A DNA stretch of 64,000 bases from an uncultured Fodinibius sp. (GTDB lineage: Bacteria; Bacteroidota; Rhodothermia; Balneolales; Balneolaceae), in contig CAJXMJ010000001.1 of assembly GCA_913056455.1 (NCBI GenBank), positions 310,001 to 374,000 on the forward strand, in the 5' to 3' direction. Under the pieces are notes generated by a model that searched no databases, was not told the DNA's origin, and saw nothing but the letters and a program-made list of their open reading frames with translations. Shown in pieces: positions 18,280 to 26,765 of this stretch; positions within the stretch are counted from its first letter, which is position 1, and each line of letters opens with the position of its first letter. A program made the translations under genes and the position numbers.

Positions 18280-18339
18280 AATTCTATCCCCAAATCATTA
18301 TATTGGCGTTCAAATTTTAATAGCTACACTGAAAACGAG

Positions 18340-18885
18340 ATGGAGATTGAAGAGACTGACATTCCGGATGTATTGCTGCTGAAACCGGAGGTATATAGGG
18401 ATGAACGGGGTTTCTTTCTGGAAACCTACCGGGAGGAATATCTGAAGGAGAAGAATATTGATGTGCATTTTGTTCAGGATAACCTGTCAAAATCCCAGAA
18501 GAATACCGTTCGCGGCTTGCATTATCAGATTGAAAACCAGCAGGATAAATTGCTGATGGTGATGGAGGGTGCTATTTTGGATGTGGCGGTAGATCTGCGT
18601 CAGGATTCCCCCACATTTGGGGAACACACCGCAATGGAACTTTCAGCTGAAAATAAACACCAGGTGTTTATTCCAAAGGGATTTGCTCACGGCTTTTCGG
18701 TCCTGTCAGATAATGCACTGGTGTACTATAAATGCAGTGATTATTATTATCCGGATGGAGAACGGGGTTTGCTGTGGGATGATCCCGAGCTGGACATCGA
18801 TTGGAAGGTTACCGATCCGATTATTTCTCAGAAAGATCGGTATCAACCCAGGTTACAGGAAATTACAAACGAAGATTTGTTTTGA
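18340..18885 (+). CDS. rmlC: dTDP-4-dehydrorhamnose 3,5-epimerase
   Basis: The 181-residue cupin has the RmlC hallmarks: RDERGFFLETYR, RGLHYQ with the catalytic histidine, VAVDLRQDSPTFG and FIPKGFAHGF. It converts dTDP-4-keto-6-deoxyglucose to the L-lyxo sugar before RmlD. The length is normal. Downstream the operon is interrupted by an abortive copy of the rmlB start and a GIY-YIG gene. Confidence 0.94.
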   Translation: MEIEETDIPDVLLLKPEVYRDERGFFLETYREEYLKEKNIDVHFVQDNLSKSQKNTVRGLHYQIENQQDKLLMVMEGAILDVAVDLRQDSPTFGEHTAMELSAENKHQVFIPKGFAHGFSVLSDNALVYYKCSDYYYPDGERGLLWDDPELDIDWKVTDPIISQKDRYQPRLQEITNEDLF

Positions 18886-18941
18886 TCGTCACAGGACAAG
18901 AGAATAAGAACCAAGAGTCAAAATTATAACTAAAGTTTGAA

Positions 18942-18983
18942 ATGAAAATATTAGTCACAGGTGGGGCGGGATTCATCCCGTGA
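18942..18983 (+). pseudogene. Abortive copy of the rmlB 5' end
   Basis: Thirteen codons, ATG to TGA, encode MKILVTGGAGFIP. The first 35 bases match the first 35 bases of the intact rmlB at 19307 at 32 positions, after which similarity stops. The fragment sits where rmlB would be expected after rmlC. It is read as the original rmlB start, separated from the working gene by the inserted GIY-YIG segment. It could also be a small duplication made during that insertion. Confidence 0.8.
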
Positions 18984-19000
18984 AATGATTGCAGATACTT

Positions 19001-19282
19001 ATGAGTACTTTATATTACATATACATCTTGGAGAGTCAGACGGACGGTAACTGGTATACCGGGTATACGGAAGATCTGCAATCACGATTTGAGCGACATC
19101 AGGCAGGCAAGGTGAAATCAACTAAACATCGAAGGCCACTAAAACTTATCTATTTTGAAGGGTGCAGGAGTCAAGATGATGCTATAAGACGCGAAAAGTA
19201 TCTGAAAACACACTATGGAAAGATGTTTGTAAAGAAGCGGCTCAAAACGTATTTCACAGGACAGGAAAATCAAACCGAATAA
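19001..19282 (+). CDS. GIY-YIG family small nuclease (UPF0213-like)
   Basis: I take the ATG at 19001, giving 93 residues beginning MSTLYYIYILES; a TTG 12 bases earlier is in frame but adds nothing conserved. The GIY-YIG core is visible: YYIYIL, then WYTGYT, the arginine in LQSRFERH, and DDAIRREKYLK. Stand-alone proteins of this family are abundant in Bacteroidota, and their function is mostly unknown; larger relatives are homing or repair endonucleases. It lies between a truncated and an intact copy of the rmlB start, strongly suggesting that it arrived as an insertion with target-end duplication. It reads in the operon direction, so it is probably not polar on rmlB. Confidence 0.85.
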   Translation: MSTLYYIYILESQTDGNWYTGYTEDLQSRFERHQAGKVKSTKHRRPLKLIYFEGCRSQDDAIRREKYLKTHYGKMFVKKRLKTYFTGQENQTE

Positions 19283-19306
19283 GTTGAATTAGTATAAGGT
19301 AGTAGA

Positions 19307-20308
19307 ATGAGAATATTAGTCACAGGCGGGGCGGGATTTATAGGATCTAATTTACTGCTGTATTTGCATGAGAAATATCCCAATTATCAATTGCTCAATA
19401 TTGACAAACTTAGCTATGCTTCAGATTTGTCATATCTTGATGAGATTAAACATTCTAACCGGTACACCTTTAAAAAGCTGGATATCGTAGATCGCAATGC
19501 CGTGCGGGATATTATTCGAAGTTATAAGCCCGATGGTGTATTTCATCTTGCTGCTGAGTCGCATGTAGACAACTCTATTAAGGGGCCGGAGCCGTTTATC
19601 CAATCGAATATGGTTGGGACGTTCAATTTGATTGAAGAGTGTCGACAGTTTTGGAAAGAAGATGGAGAAGCGTGGCAAAATAATAGATTTTTACACGTTT
19701 CCACTGATGAAGTTTATGGGGAGCTGGGAGAGCAGGGAGCCTTCTCAGAAGAGTCGCCGTATGCCCCCAACTCACCCTATTCCGCATCAAAGGCGGGCAG
19801 TGATTTTATTATCCGATCGTATTATCATACCTATGGAATGAATGTGGTGACCACAAACTGTTCTAATAATTTTGGTCCGCATCAGCACGACGAAAAATTG
19901 ATTCCAACTGTTATTCGTACAGCGCTCAATCAGAATGATATTCCGGTCTATGGAAAGGGAGAGAATGTCCGTGATTGGCTTTATGTTCGTGAACATTGCC
20001 GCGCACTGGACTTGGTTTTCAATGAGGGAAAATCGGGAGAAACCTATATTATAGGAGGTAATAACGAGTGGAAGAATATTGATCTGGTGGAGAAGATCTG
20101 CGATATCTTAAATGAGGAAGTAGGGGATGCACCGAACTCTGATTTCAAAAATCTGATCACCTTCGTCAAAGATCGCCCGGGGCATGATTTCCGCTATGCC
20201 ATAGATGCTTCTAAAATTAAGGAAGAGCTGGGATGGGATAGTCAAGAATCGTTCGAACAGCGTTTGAGGGAGACGGTGCGATGGTATATACGACGATATA
20301 GCGAATAG
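19307..20308 (+). CDS. rmlB: dTDP-glucose 4,6-dehydratase
   Basis: The 333-residue protein is an extended SDR enzyme. It has GGAGFIGSNL (NAD binding), HLAAESHVD, STDEVYG with the catalytic Asp-Glu pair, and YSASKAGSD with the catalytic tyrosine and lysine. It converts dTDP-glucose to dTDP-4-keto-6-deoxyglucose, the second step of rhamnose activation. The length is normal. The gene appears rebuilt downstream of a 23-35-bp repeat of its own first codons (18942), and it ends the rml operon. Confidence 0.94.
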   Translation: MRILVTGGAGFIGSNLLLYLHEKYPNYQLLNIDKLSYASDLSYLDEIKHSNRYTFKKLDIVDRNAVRDIIRSYKPDGVFHLAAESHVDNSIKGPEPFIQSNMVGTFNLIEECRQFWKEDGEAWQNNRFLHVSTDEVYGELGEQGAFSEESPYAPNSPYSASKAGSDFIIRSYYHTYGMNVVTTNCSNNFGPHQHDEKLIPTVIRTALNQNDIPVYGKGENVRDWLYVREHCRALDLVFNEGKSGETYIIGGNNEWKNIDLVEKICDILNEEVGDAPNSDFKNLITFVKDRPGHDFRYAIDASKIKEELGWDSQESFEQRLRETVRWYIRRYSE

Positions 20309-20394
20309 TATTCTCTTCTACTGTCACTCCTTTTATTGTATATCTAAAATTAAGTATCAAAAAAAGTTGAAGGTTGTATATACTTAGATTATAT

Positions 20395-20414
20395 TTAAGA
20401 TAAAATTGTCTTAA
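20395..20414. promoter_or_regulatory. NsrR-like palindrome upstream of the Rrf2 gene
   Basis: AAGA (20397-20400), 8 bp, TCTT (20409-20412), flanked TT and AA. The centre is 23 bp before the ATG of the Rrf2-type regulator, suggesting autoregulation. One of six such sites in the window. Confidence 0.7.
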
Positions 20415-20427
20415 AACTTAATTTAAA

Positions 20428-20880
20428 ATGATCTTCTCTAAATCATGTGTGTATGGCCTACGGGCGATGATCTATCTTGCGTCGATATCGAGAGAAGGTT
20501 ATGTATCAATAAAAGGATTGAGCGAAAAACTGGATATCTCCTTCCATTTCTTAACAAAAATACTTCAGGAATTAACGGCGGATGATCTTCTGGAATCCAT
20601 GAAGGGTCCCAAGGGGGGAGTAAGGCTCTCTAAGTCAGGCGGGGAAATCACCCTGAAAGAAGTCGTGAAAGCTATTGATGGCCCTGGTATTTTTACTGAG
20701 TGTGTTTTAGGATTACCCGGTTGTGGAAGTGAAAAACCTTGTCCGATGCATGATATGTGGGAGGGTACGCGAGACAAAATAAATGATGTATTTACAACCA
20801 CCAGCCTGCAGGATATGTCGAAGGAAGGAAAGGCAAAGGATTTACGAATAACACCTGACGGGCAATTTATCTGGGGCTGA
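20428..20880 (+). CDS. nsrR: Rrf2-family transcriptional regulator, NsrR-like
   Basis: The 150-residue protein has a winged-helix N-terminal domain (SKSCVYGLRAMIYLA, then KILQELTADDLL and the wing KGPKGGVRL). Three C-terminal cysteines (Cys92, Cys99, Cys105) sit in ECVLGLPGCGSEKPC. Their spacing matches the [4Fe-4S] ligands of NsrR, the nitric-oxide sensor. It lies at the head of the nos cluster and has an AAGA-N8-TCTT palindrome at its promoter. The same palindrome occurs before five other denitrification or NO-stress units here, so I infer that it represses them until NO damages its cluster. IscR or RsrR types are alternatives, but the context favours NsrR. Confidence 0.85.
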   Translation: MIFSKSCVYGLRAMIYLASISREGYVSIKGLSEKLDISFHFLTKILQELTADDLLESMKGPKGGVRLSKSGGEITLKEVVKAIDGPGIFTECVLGLPGCGSEKPCPMHDMWEGTRDKINDVFTTTSLQDMSKEGKAKDLRITPDGQFIWG

Positions 20881-21069
20881 TGATTGGGTATTGCAACAGT
20901 GCAAATTAGAAGGGCAAATGTTTTGCGTAAATGCAAAAGCAAAGGTGTAAAAGTCCTATGGTTTTAGAAGCTGTAATATTAAAAAAGGCCTCAATAAATT
21001 ATTAATAGGTCTTTAGTTGGAATCTATAATTAAAGCGTAACATGGTACAATTGTTGCACAAATTTTAAT

Positions 21070-21089
21070 AAAAGATAAAATACTCTTAA
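21070..21089. promoter_or_regulatory. NsrR-like palindrome upstream of the cytochrome c/nosZ operon
   Basis: AAGA (21072-21075), 8 bp, TCTT (21084-21087) followed by AA; centred 20 bp before the start codon. One of six matching sites. Confidence 0.65.
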
Positions 21090-21099
21090 AACTATAAGA

Positions 21100-21573
21100 A
21101 TGATGAATATTCAAGTATCAAAAATAACTGGATTGATAGTATTAACGGCTGCACTGCTGATAGGCTGTGGAAAAAGTTCAGATGATGAGAAGGGCAACAC
21201 AAATTCACAGGAAGAAAAGCAGGAGCTTACCGAATTTGAAATAAGAAACGGAATAGGACCGGTTGACGAAGAAATTACGATTGACGAAATCGACCCCGAG
21301 TTAGCAAAAGAAGGAATGCGAATTTTTGATATGAAATGTGGAGCCTGCCACAAGTTGGATACGCGCTATGTAGGTCCACCATTAGGCGGTATTATGAATG
21401 CACGCACACCTGCCTATGTCATGAATATGATATTAAATCCGGAGGAAATGCTTGCCAAGCACCCGGTTGCAAAATCGATTGGATCAGAATATCCGACACG
21501 AATGACAAATCAACAATTAACCAGAGAAAAGGCACGAGCTGTGGTAGAGTATCTGGCACAAGAATCACAATAA
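21100..21573 (+). CDS. Lipoprotein c-type cytochrome of the nos cluster
   Basis: The 157-residue protein has a lipobox (ALLIGC, lipidated Cys23) followed by an acidic linker. A single class I haem motif CGACH lies at about residues 80-84, and a distal methionine is likely in the TRMTNQQL segment. It is membrane-anchored in the periplasm and is the natural electron donor to the nitrous-oxide reductase encoded 37 bp downstream. Such cytochromes are regular partners of clade II nosZ. An NsrR-like site overlaps its promoter. Two adjacent ATG codons (21100 and 21103) could start it. Confidence 0.88.
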   Translation: MMNIQVSKITGLIVLTAALLIGCGKSSDDEKGNTNSQEEKQELTEFEIRNGIGPVDEEITIDEIDPELAKEGMRIFDMKCGACHKLDTRYVGPPLGGIMNARTPAYVMNMILNPEEMLAKHPVAKSIGSEYPTRMTNQQLTREKARAVVEYLAQESQ

Positions 21574-21610
21574 ATAACCTCAAATAAATACCAATAAAAG
21601 GGATAATACT

Positions 21611-23587
21611 ATGAATAAACTGTTAAAAAAATCTTTGCTGTGGCCGCTTGCGGCAGTAGCAGCAATAGGTTTTCTATCAATGGGATGTAGCTCAAATGGG
21701 GAGTTTGGTTCCTCTTCTGACGCTGCAGAGAAGGTCTACGTAGCACCGGGAGAACACGATGAATTTTACGGCTTCTTTTCCGGAGGATACAATGGTCAGC
21801 TTGGCGTTTACGGACTACCATCAGGCCGACATATCTTTACCATTCCGGTCTTTTCACAGGCCGCAGTAAATGGATATGGATATTCTGAAGAAACAAAAGC
21901 TATGTTGCAGACCACCGATGGTTTTGTACCGTGGGGCGACGCTCACCACCCTGAACTCTCTCAAACAGATGGAGAGACGGATGGACGATGGGTATTTATC
22001 AATGAAAATAATACTCCGCGTATTGCTCGAATAGGTCTGGATGAGTTCAAGACTCAAGAGATCATCGAGATTCCTAATTCGGCTGGTAACCACGCTTCTT
22101 CATTTGTGACCCCGAACACCGAATATGTTACTGCAGCTACACGCTTTAGTGTACCGATGAGTGAAGATAACATGCAGAACATGGATGTGAGCATAGATAG
22201 CTATAAGGAGAACTTCCAGGGAACCATTTCATTTGTCAAGGTTTCTGATGAAGGACACATGAACATTGACTTCCAGATTCGCATGCCCGGATTCAATTAT
22301 GATTTAAGTCACTCAGGAAAAGGTCCATCTGATGGTTGGGCGTTTTTTACCTCATATAACAGTGAGGAAGCACACACTATGCTTGAAATTAATGCCTCAA
22401 AGAATGATAAGGATTATATTGCGGCTATTAACTGGGAAAAAGCAGCTGAATATGCCAAGGAAGGCAAGGGTGAGATGATTCCCGGCAAACACTACCGCAA
22501 TTATATTGATCATGAAGAAGGTGGTGTTGCCAAAAGTGAAGTTATTGAAGAAGTACGTGTGCTTGATCCGCGTAAGTTGGATGGGCTTGTTTATTTCCTT
22601 CCTACACCTAAATCACCTCACGGTGTTGACGTAGATCCTACAGGACAATACATCGCGGCAGGTGGAAAGCTTTCTACGGTAATCCCGGTACATTCATTTG
22701 AAAAAATGATGACTGCTATCGAGAATGAAGATTTTGAAGGTGAAGAGCAGGGTATTCCAGTACTAAATTACGATTCCATCCTGCATGGTGAAGTTGAAAA
22801 TCCGGGTTTGGGACCGCTTCACACCGAATTTGATGGTAAGGGTTATGCATATACAACGGCCTTTATCTCATCCGAAATAGTGAAATGGGATATCGAAAAA
22901 ACTGAAGTCGTAGACCGTATTGATGTGTATTACTCCCCCGGTCACTTAATGATTCCGGGTGGTGATAGCCAAAACCCCGACGGTAAATACTTGGTAGCCC
23001 TAAACAAGATTACCAAGGATCGCTACCTACCAACTGGACCTGAAATGTTCCACTCGGCTCAGTTAATTGATATTTCAGGTGATAAGATGCAATTATTGCT
23101 CGACTTCCCCACTGAAGGTGAGCCGCACTATGCGCAGGGTATTACAGCTGATAAGGTGAAAAAACAACAAAAACGATTCTACGAAATCGATGAGAATAAT
23201 CACCCGCATGCTGCAAAAAGTGAAAAAGAAACACGAGTAGAGCGTGATGGAAATGAAGTTCATGTCTACATGACGACCATACGTAGTCACTTTGCTCCCG
23301 ACAATATCGAAGGTATAAAAGTAGGCGACGAAGTGTACTTCCACGTCACCAACCTCGAGCAGGACTGGGACGTACCGCACGGTTTTGCAATGAAAGGAGC
23401 TAATAATGCTGAGCTGCTTATTATGCCGGGCGAAACGTTGACGCTCAAGTGGGAGCCCAAGAAAGAAGGTGTCTTCCCATTCTATTGCACCGACTTCTGC
23501 TCAGCTCTGCACCAGGAGATGCAGGGTTATGTACGGGTATCACCAGAAAATTCCGATACACCGATCTCTTATAGCACAGGTCAGTAA
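21611..23587 (+). CDS. nosZ: Nitrous-oxide reductase, clade II
   Basis: The 658-residue protein starts with a Sec/lipoprotein-type signal (FLSMGC) rather than a Tat signal, which marks clade II NosZ. The beta-propeller with the CuZ histidines follows (DAHHPE near residue 112, SPHGVD, and others). The C-terminal cupredoxin domain carries CuA, with Cys626, Cys630, His634 and Met637 in the segment starting CTDFC. It reduces N2O to N2 in the periplasm. The accessory genes nosL, nosD, nosF and nosY follow, and the electron donor cytochrome precedes it. A hairpin after the stop suggests that it is made in excess over the accessory proteins. Confidence 0.97.
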   Translation: MNKLLKKSLLWPLAAVAAIGFLSMGCSSNGEFGSSSDAAEKVYVAPGEHDEFYGFFSGGYNGQLGVYGLPSGRHIFTIPVFSQAAVNGYGYSEETKAMLQTTDGFVPWGDAHHPELSQTDGETDGRWVFINENNTPRIARIGLDEFKTQEIIEIPNSAGNHASSFVTPNTEYVTAATRFSVPMSEDNMQNMDVSIDSYKENFQGTISFVKVSDEGHMNIDFQIRMPGFNYDLSHSGKGPSDGWAFFTSYNSEEAHTMLEINASKNDKDYIAAINWEKAAEYAKEGKGEMIPGKHYRNYIDHEEGGVAKSEVIEEVRVLDPRKLDGLVYFLPTPKSPHGVDVDPTGQYIAAGGKLSTVIPVHSFEKMMTAIENEDFEGEEQGIPVLNYDSILHGEVENPGLGPLHTEFDGKGYAYTTAFISSEIVKWDIEKTEVVDRIDVYYSPGHLMIPGGDSQNPDGKYLVALNKITKDRYLPTGPEMFHSAQLIDISGDKMQLLLDFPTEGEPHYAQGITADKVKKQQKRFYEIDENNHPHAAKSEKETRVERDGNEVHVYMTTIRSHFAPDNIEGIKVGDEVYFHVTNLEQDWDVPHGFAMKGANNAELLIMPGETLTLKWEPKKEGVFPFYCTDFCSALHQEMQGYVRVSPENSDTPISYSTGQ

Positions 23588-23605
23588 GTGACCTCAATCC
23601 TTGGG

Positions 23606-23638
23606 GAGAGGAGGGTGAAGCCTCCTCTCTTCTTATTA
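23606..23638 (+). terminator. Hairpin after nosZ, partial terminator
   Basis: GAGAGGAGG pairs perfectly with CCTCCTCTC across a 6-bp loop, followed by TTCTTATT. It lies between nosZ and the downstream nos genes. It is either an attenuator or an mRNA 3'-end stabiliser. Confidence 0.6.
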
Positions 23639-23659
23639 CAATAGAATCTGAACTTAAAT

Positions 23660-24292
23660 ATGGACGTCATGGATAAGCAAAAGAGAATTTGGATGGCGGT
23701 TGCCGCATTGATGCTGATTGGAGTTTACTTTTTTCCCATTTGGAGCATTAGCATGGATGCCCCGCAGTATCCCGAAGGGATTGGCATGAATATTAGCGTG
23801 GATAATATTGAAGGTAAGCAGAAAAACGATTTGCAAAATATTAACGGTTTGAATCACTATATAGGGATGAAAGAAATTAATCCTGACTCTATCCCTGAGC
23901 TTAAAATAATGCCATATATATTTGGATTCTTGATTATCAGCGGGTTAGTAATTGCGGGGATAGGTAATCATAAATGGATTTTATTTTGGTTAGGTTTATT
24001 TGTGTTATTTGCCATCGCCGGGCTGGTAGACTTTTATATCTGGGGATATGATTACGGGCATAATTTAAATCCCAATGCCCCGATTAAAGTACCGGGCATG
24101 ACGTATCAACCACCGCTTATCGGAAGCAAACAGTTATTGAATATTAATGCCACATCGCTACCTCATATTGGCTTCTATATTTCTCTTATTTCAATGGCTA
24201 TTGCCGGGAGTATCTGGTGGAAAAGCGAAGGCGATGGTGCAGATGATGGAAACAATAAATCTCAGCAAAATGTACACTCTAAAGCCGCTTAA
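23660..24292 (+). CDS. Membrane protein of the clade II nos cluster
   Basis: The 210-residue protein has about four to five membrane segments: near residues 10-29, 84-102, 106-130 and 170-188. A periplasmic loop after the first helix contains PQYPEGI, and there is a second soluble stretch around 140-168. Proteins of this type stand between nosZ and nosL/nosD in many Bacteroidota clade II clusters. Their biochemical role is not known; involvement in NosZ maturation or copper supply is inferred from position. An internal ATG nine bases downstream (MDKQKR) is an equally possible start. Confidence 0.7.
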   Translation: MDVMDKQKRIWMAVAALMLIGVYFFPIWSISMDAPQYPEGIGMNISVDNIEGKQKNDLQNINGLNHYIGMKEINPDSIPELKIMPYIFGFLIISGLVIAGIGNHKWILFWLGLFVLFAIAGLVDFYIWGYDYGHNLNPNAPIKVPGMTYQPPLIGSKQLLNINATSLPHIGFYISLISMAIAGSIWWKSEGDGADDGNNKSQQNVHSKAA

Positions 24293-24305
24293 GCGAAGTA
24301 TAATT

Positions 24306-24746
24306 ATGACTACGATTAAAACAGTATTTGTTGTAGGCATATTGATGCTGTTTTTTGCCGGATGCAGCCAAAAACCTGGAGTAATTCACTACGGTAGCGA
24401 CGAATGTGCACATTGTAAAATGATGATAACGGATAAGCAGTTCGCTTCCCAAATTGTAACAGAGAAAGGGAAGGTGGTAAAATTTGATGCTATTGAATGT
24501 ATGGCAGTCTATCAACGAGAGAATGATGATGAGCTGCAAGGAGCAATCATGTATGTGAATGATTATAGTAAGCCGGGTAACTGGCTTAAAGCCAAAGAGG
24601 CACAGTTTGTAAAAAGCGACGTAGTAAATAGTCCTATGGGCGAATCACTGTTGGGCTTTCCGTCCAAACAGGAAGCACAACAGCACTTAAGTGAACGGCC
24701 GGGACAATTATTGAAATGGGAAGAGGTATCCCAAACGGAAATGTAG
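24306..24746 (+). CDS. nosL: NosL copper-chaperone lipoprotein
   Basis: I choose the ATG at 24306, which gives 146 residues with a clean lipoprotein signal (FFAGC, Cys20); the longer frame upstream overlaps the preceding gene and lacks similarity. The motif CAHCKMM (Cys34, Cys37, Met39, Met40) binds Cu(I). NosL delivers copper to the CuZ site of NosZ. The gene starts 14 bp after the membrane-protein gene and is followed 58 bp later by nosD. Confidence 0.93.
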   Translation: MTTIKTVFVVGILMLFFAGCSQKPGVIHYGSDECAHCKMMITDKQFASQIVTEKGKVVKFDAIECMAVYQRENDDELQGAIMYVNDYSKPGNWLKAKEAQFVKSDVVNSPMGESLLGFPSKQEAQQHLSERPGQLLKWEEVSQTEM

Positions 24747-24804
24747 CACTAAAGTTGCACACTGGTACTGAAAATTTATAGAATAAGGATAAAGGATTGA
24801 GGCT

Positions 24805-26058
24805 ATGCGATTAAAAATAATAACAACCATACTATTTGTGGGGTTGATGCTATTTCTTCAGACTCAGAAGACGGTAGCAACCCAAATAACTGTCTCCCAA
24901 GATGGTGAAATTACTTCTGTACAGGATGGTATCAATCAAGCACAACCGGGCGATACGGTATTTGTTAAAGAAGGACGGTATGTGGAATATGATATCCGTA
25001 TAAATAAGCGAATCACATTATTGGGTGCGAATAATGCTGTCATCGACGGCGATAATCAGGGTTTTGTTGTAGTCGTGGAAGCCGACAGTACGGTGATTAA
25101 AAATATTGAAGTTCATAACAGCAAGGCCGGTTTTATGGATGATTATGCCGGAATCGTTGTTGAAGGAGCACATAATGTACGTATCGAAGGTACAAAACTG
25201 GTTGATAACTTCTTTGGAATTTACCTTGCTAAGTCGAAAGGGACCGTTTTAAAAAACAATCACATTACGGCTTCTCGAAAGCGTGAGACGAATTCCGGGA
25301 ATGGTATTCACCTTTGGTATACCAAGGATGTAGAAATTTTGGATAACTATGTGGCCGGTCACCGTGATGGACTCTATTTTGAGTTTGTCGAAGGAGCTTT
25401 TATTGCCGGAAATGAAAGCGAAAATAACATCCGTTACGGTATTCACTTCATGTATTCGGACCACTGTCGCTATGAGCGAAATACCTTTCGCGATAACGGC
25501 GGCGGAGTGGCCGTAATGTATACTTCAAACGTAGAAATTGTTGATAATCACTTTGCTGATAACTGGGGGTCGTCGGCCTATGGTATGTTGTTGAAGGAGA
25601 TTAACAGAAGCCAGATTACCGGGAATACCTTTACGAATAACTCAGTGGGGCTCTATATGGAGGCTTCCAGTCGTAATAATGTGCAAGGAAATGAGTTTAT
25701 CCAAAATGGCTGGGCTGTTCAGCTGATGGCAAATTCAACAGATAATAAATTTAACAAGAATAACTTTGTTGCTAACTCTTTTGAGGTATCAACAAATAGT
25801 AGAATGAACTACAGCAATAATTTTGACAAGAATTACTGGAGTCAATATGAGGGATATGATTTGAATCGTGATGGAGTAGGGGATGTACCCCATCGCCCGG
25901 TACGCCTGTTCTCCATATTGGTAGAAAAGCAGCCGCAGTCGCTATTATTGCTGCGCAGCCTGTTGGTCGATCTTCTGGATGCCGCTGAAAAATTTATGCC
26001 GGTACTTACCCCGGAAACGCTCCTTGATTCTAAACCGCAAATGGAACCTGTGCTATGA
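24805..26058 (+). CDS. nosD: NosD, periplasmic beta-helix copper-processing protein
   Basis: The 417-residue protein has a signal peptide (about 1-25). A long run of right-handed parallel beta-helix coils follows, visible as repeated asparagine-rich units (KNNHI, LDNYV, AGNES, ERNTF, VDNHF, TGNTF, QGNEF, NKNNF). The C-terminal segment is typical of NosD (FDKNYWSQYEGYD, then DGVGDVPHRP). It works with NosF and NosY to build the tetranuclear CuZ centre. Its end overlaps the start of nosF by 4 bp. Confidence 0.95.
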   Translation: MRLKIITTILFVGLMLFLQTQKTVATQITVSQDGEITSVQDGINQAQPGDTVFVKEGRYVEYDIRINKRITLLGANNAVIDGDNQGFVVVVEADSTVIKNIEVHNSKAGFMDDYAGIVVEGAHNVRIEGTKLVDNFFGIYLAKSKGTVLKNNHITASRKRETNSGNGIHLWYTKDVEILDNYVAGHRDGLYFEFVEGAFIAGNESENNIRYGIHFMYSDHCRYERNTFRDNGGGVAVMYTSNVEIVDNHFADNWGSSAYGMLLKEINRSQITGNTFTNNSVGLYMEASSRNNVQGNEFIQNGWAVQLMANSTDNKFNKNNFVANSFEVSTNSRMNYSNNFDKNYWSQYEGYDLNRDGVGDVPHRPVRLFSILVEKQPQSLLLLRSLLVDLLDAAEKFMPVLTPETLLDSKPQMEPVL

Positions 26059-26765
26059 TTTCAATAAAAAAATTACGTAAAGATTTTGGTCCCCGTACGG
26101 TATTGAACGAGCTGGATTTAAAAATTCCGGCCGGTCAGGCTACTGGTATTGTTGGTCCCAACGGATCGGGGAAAACGACAACAATTAAATCACTATTGGG
26201 ATTAGTGAAACCCACTTCCGGAGATATTCTGGTTGACGGAAAGTTGATTGAAGGGGAGTGGCAATATCGCAATAAAATTGGTTATATGCCCCAAATTGCC
26301 CGTTATCCCGAAAATATGACTATAGGTGAACTATTTCAGTTTATAAAGAATATGCGAGATAGCGATACGAATCGTGATCGGGAACTGCTCGAATATTTTG
26401 AACTTGATAATGAAATTGACAAGCGAATGCGAGCCCTCTCCGGAGGAATGCGTCAAAAAGTAGGGGCAATTCTGGCGATGATGTTCGATCCGGAAATACT
26501 GATTTTTGATGAACCTACCGCAGGGTTGGACCCCAAATCGAGCGTACAGTTTAAAAGGTTGGTGCACGAAGAAAAGAAAAAAGGGAAAACGGTATTGTTG
26601 ACCTCACACATTATGAGTGAGATTGAAGAACTGACCGATCACCTGGTCTTTATGGTGGAGGGAAATATTCGGTATGATGGCCCGATGCACGAGCTCATGG
26701 AACGGCAACAAGAACAGCGGCTTGAAGGCGCCGTGGCAAAAATGATGGAGGAAACAGCAGCATGA
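26055..26765 (+). CDS. nosF: NosF, ABC transporter ATPase
   Basis: The 236-residue ATPase has all motifs: Walker A GPNGSGKTT (residues 34-42), the signature ALSGGMRQK, Walker B ILIFDEPTAGLDP and the switch histidine in TSHIM. It powers the NosFY transporter that acts with NosD in CuZ maturation. Both ends overlap neighbours by 4 bp (nosD, nosY), indicating tight translational coupling. Confidence 0.95.
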   Translation: MISIKKLRKDFGPRTVLNELDLKIPAGQATGIVGPNGSGKTTTIKSLLGLVKPTSGDILVDGKLIEGEWQYRNKIGYMPQIARYPENMTIGELFQFIKNMRDSDTNRDRELLEYFELDNEIDKRMRALSGGMRQKVGAILAMMFDPEILIFDEPTAGLDPKSSVQFKRLVHEEKKKGKTVLLTSHIMSEIEELTDHLVFMVEGNIRYDGPMHELMERQQEQRLEGAVAKMMEETAA

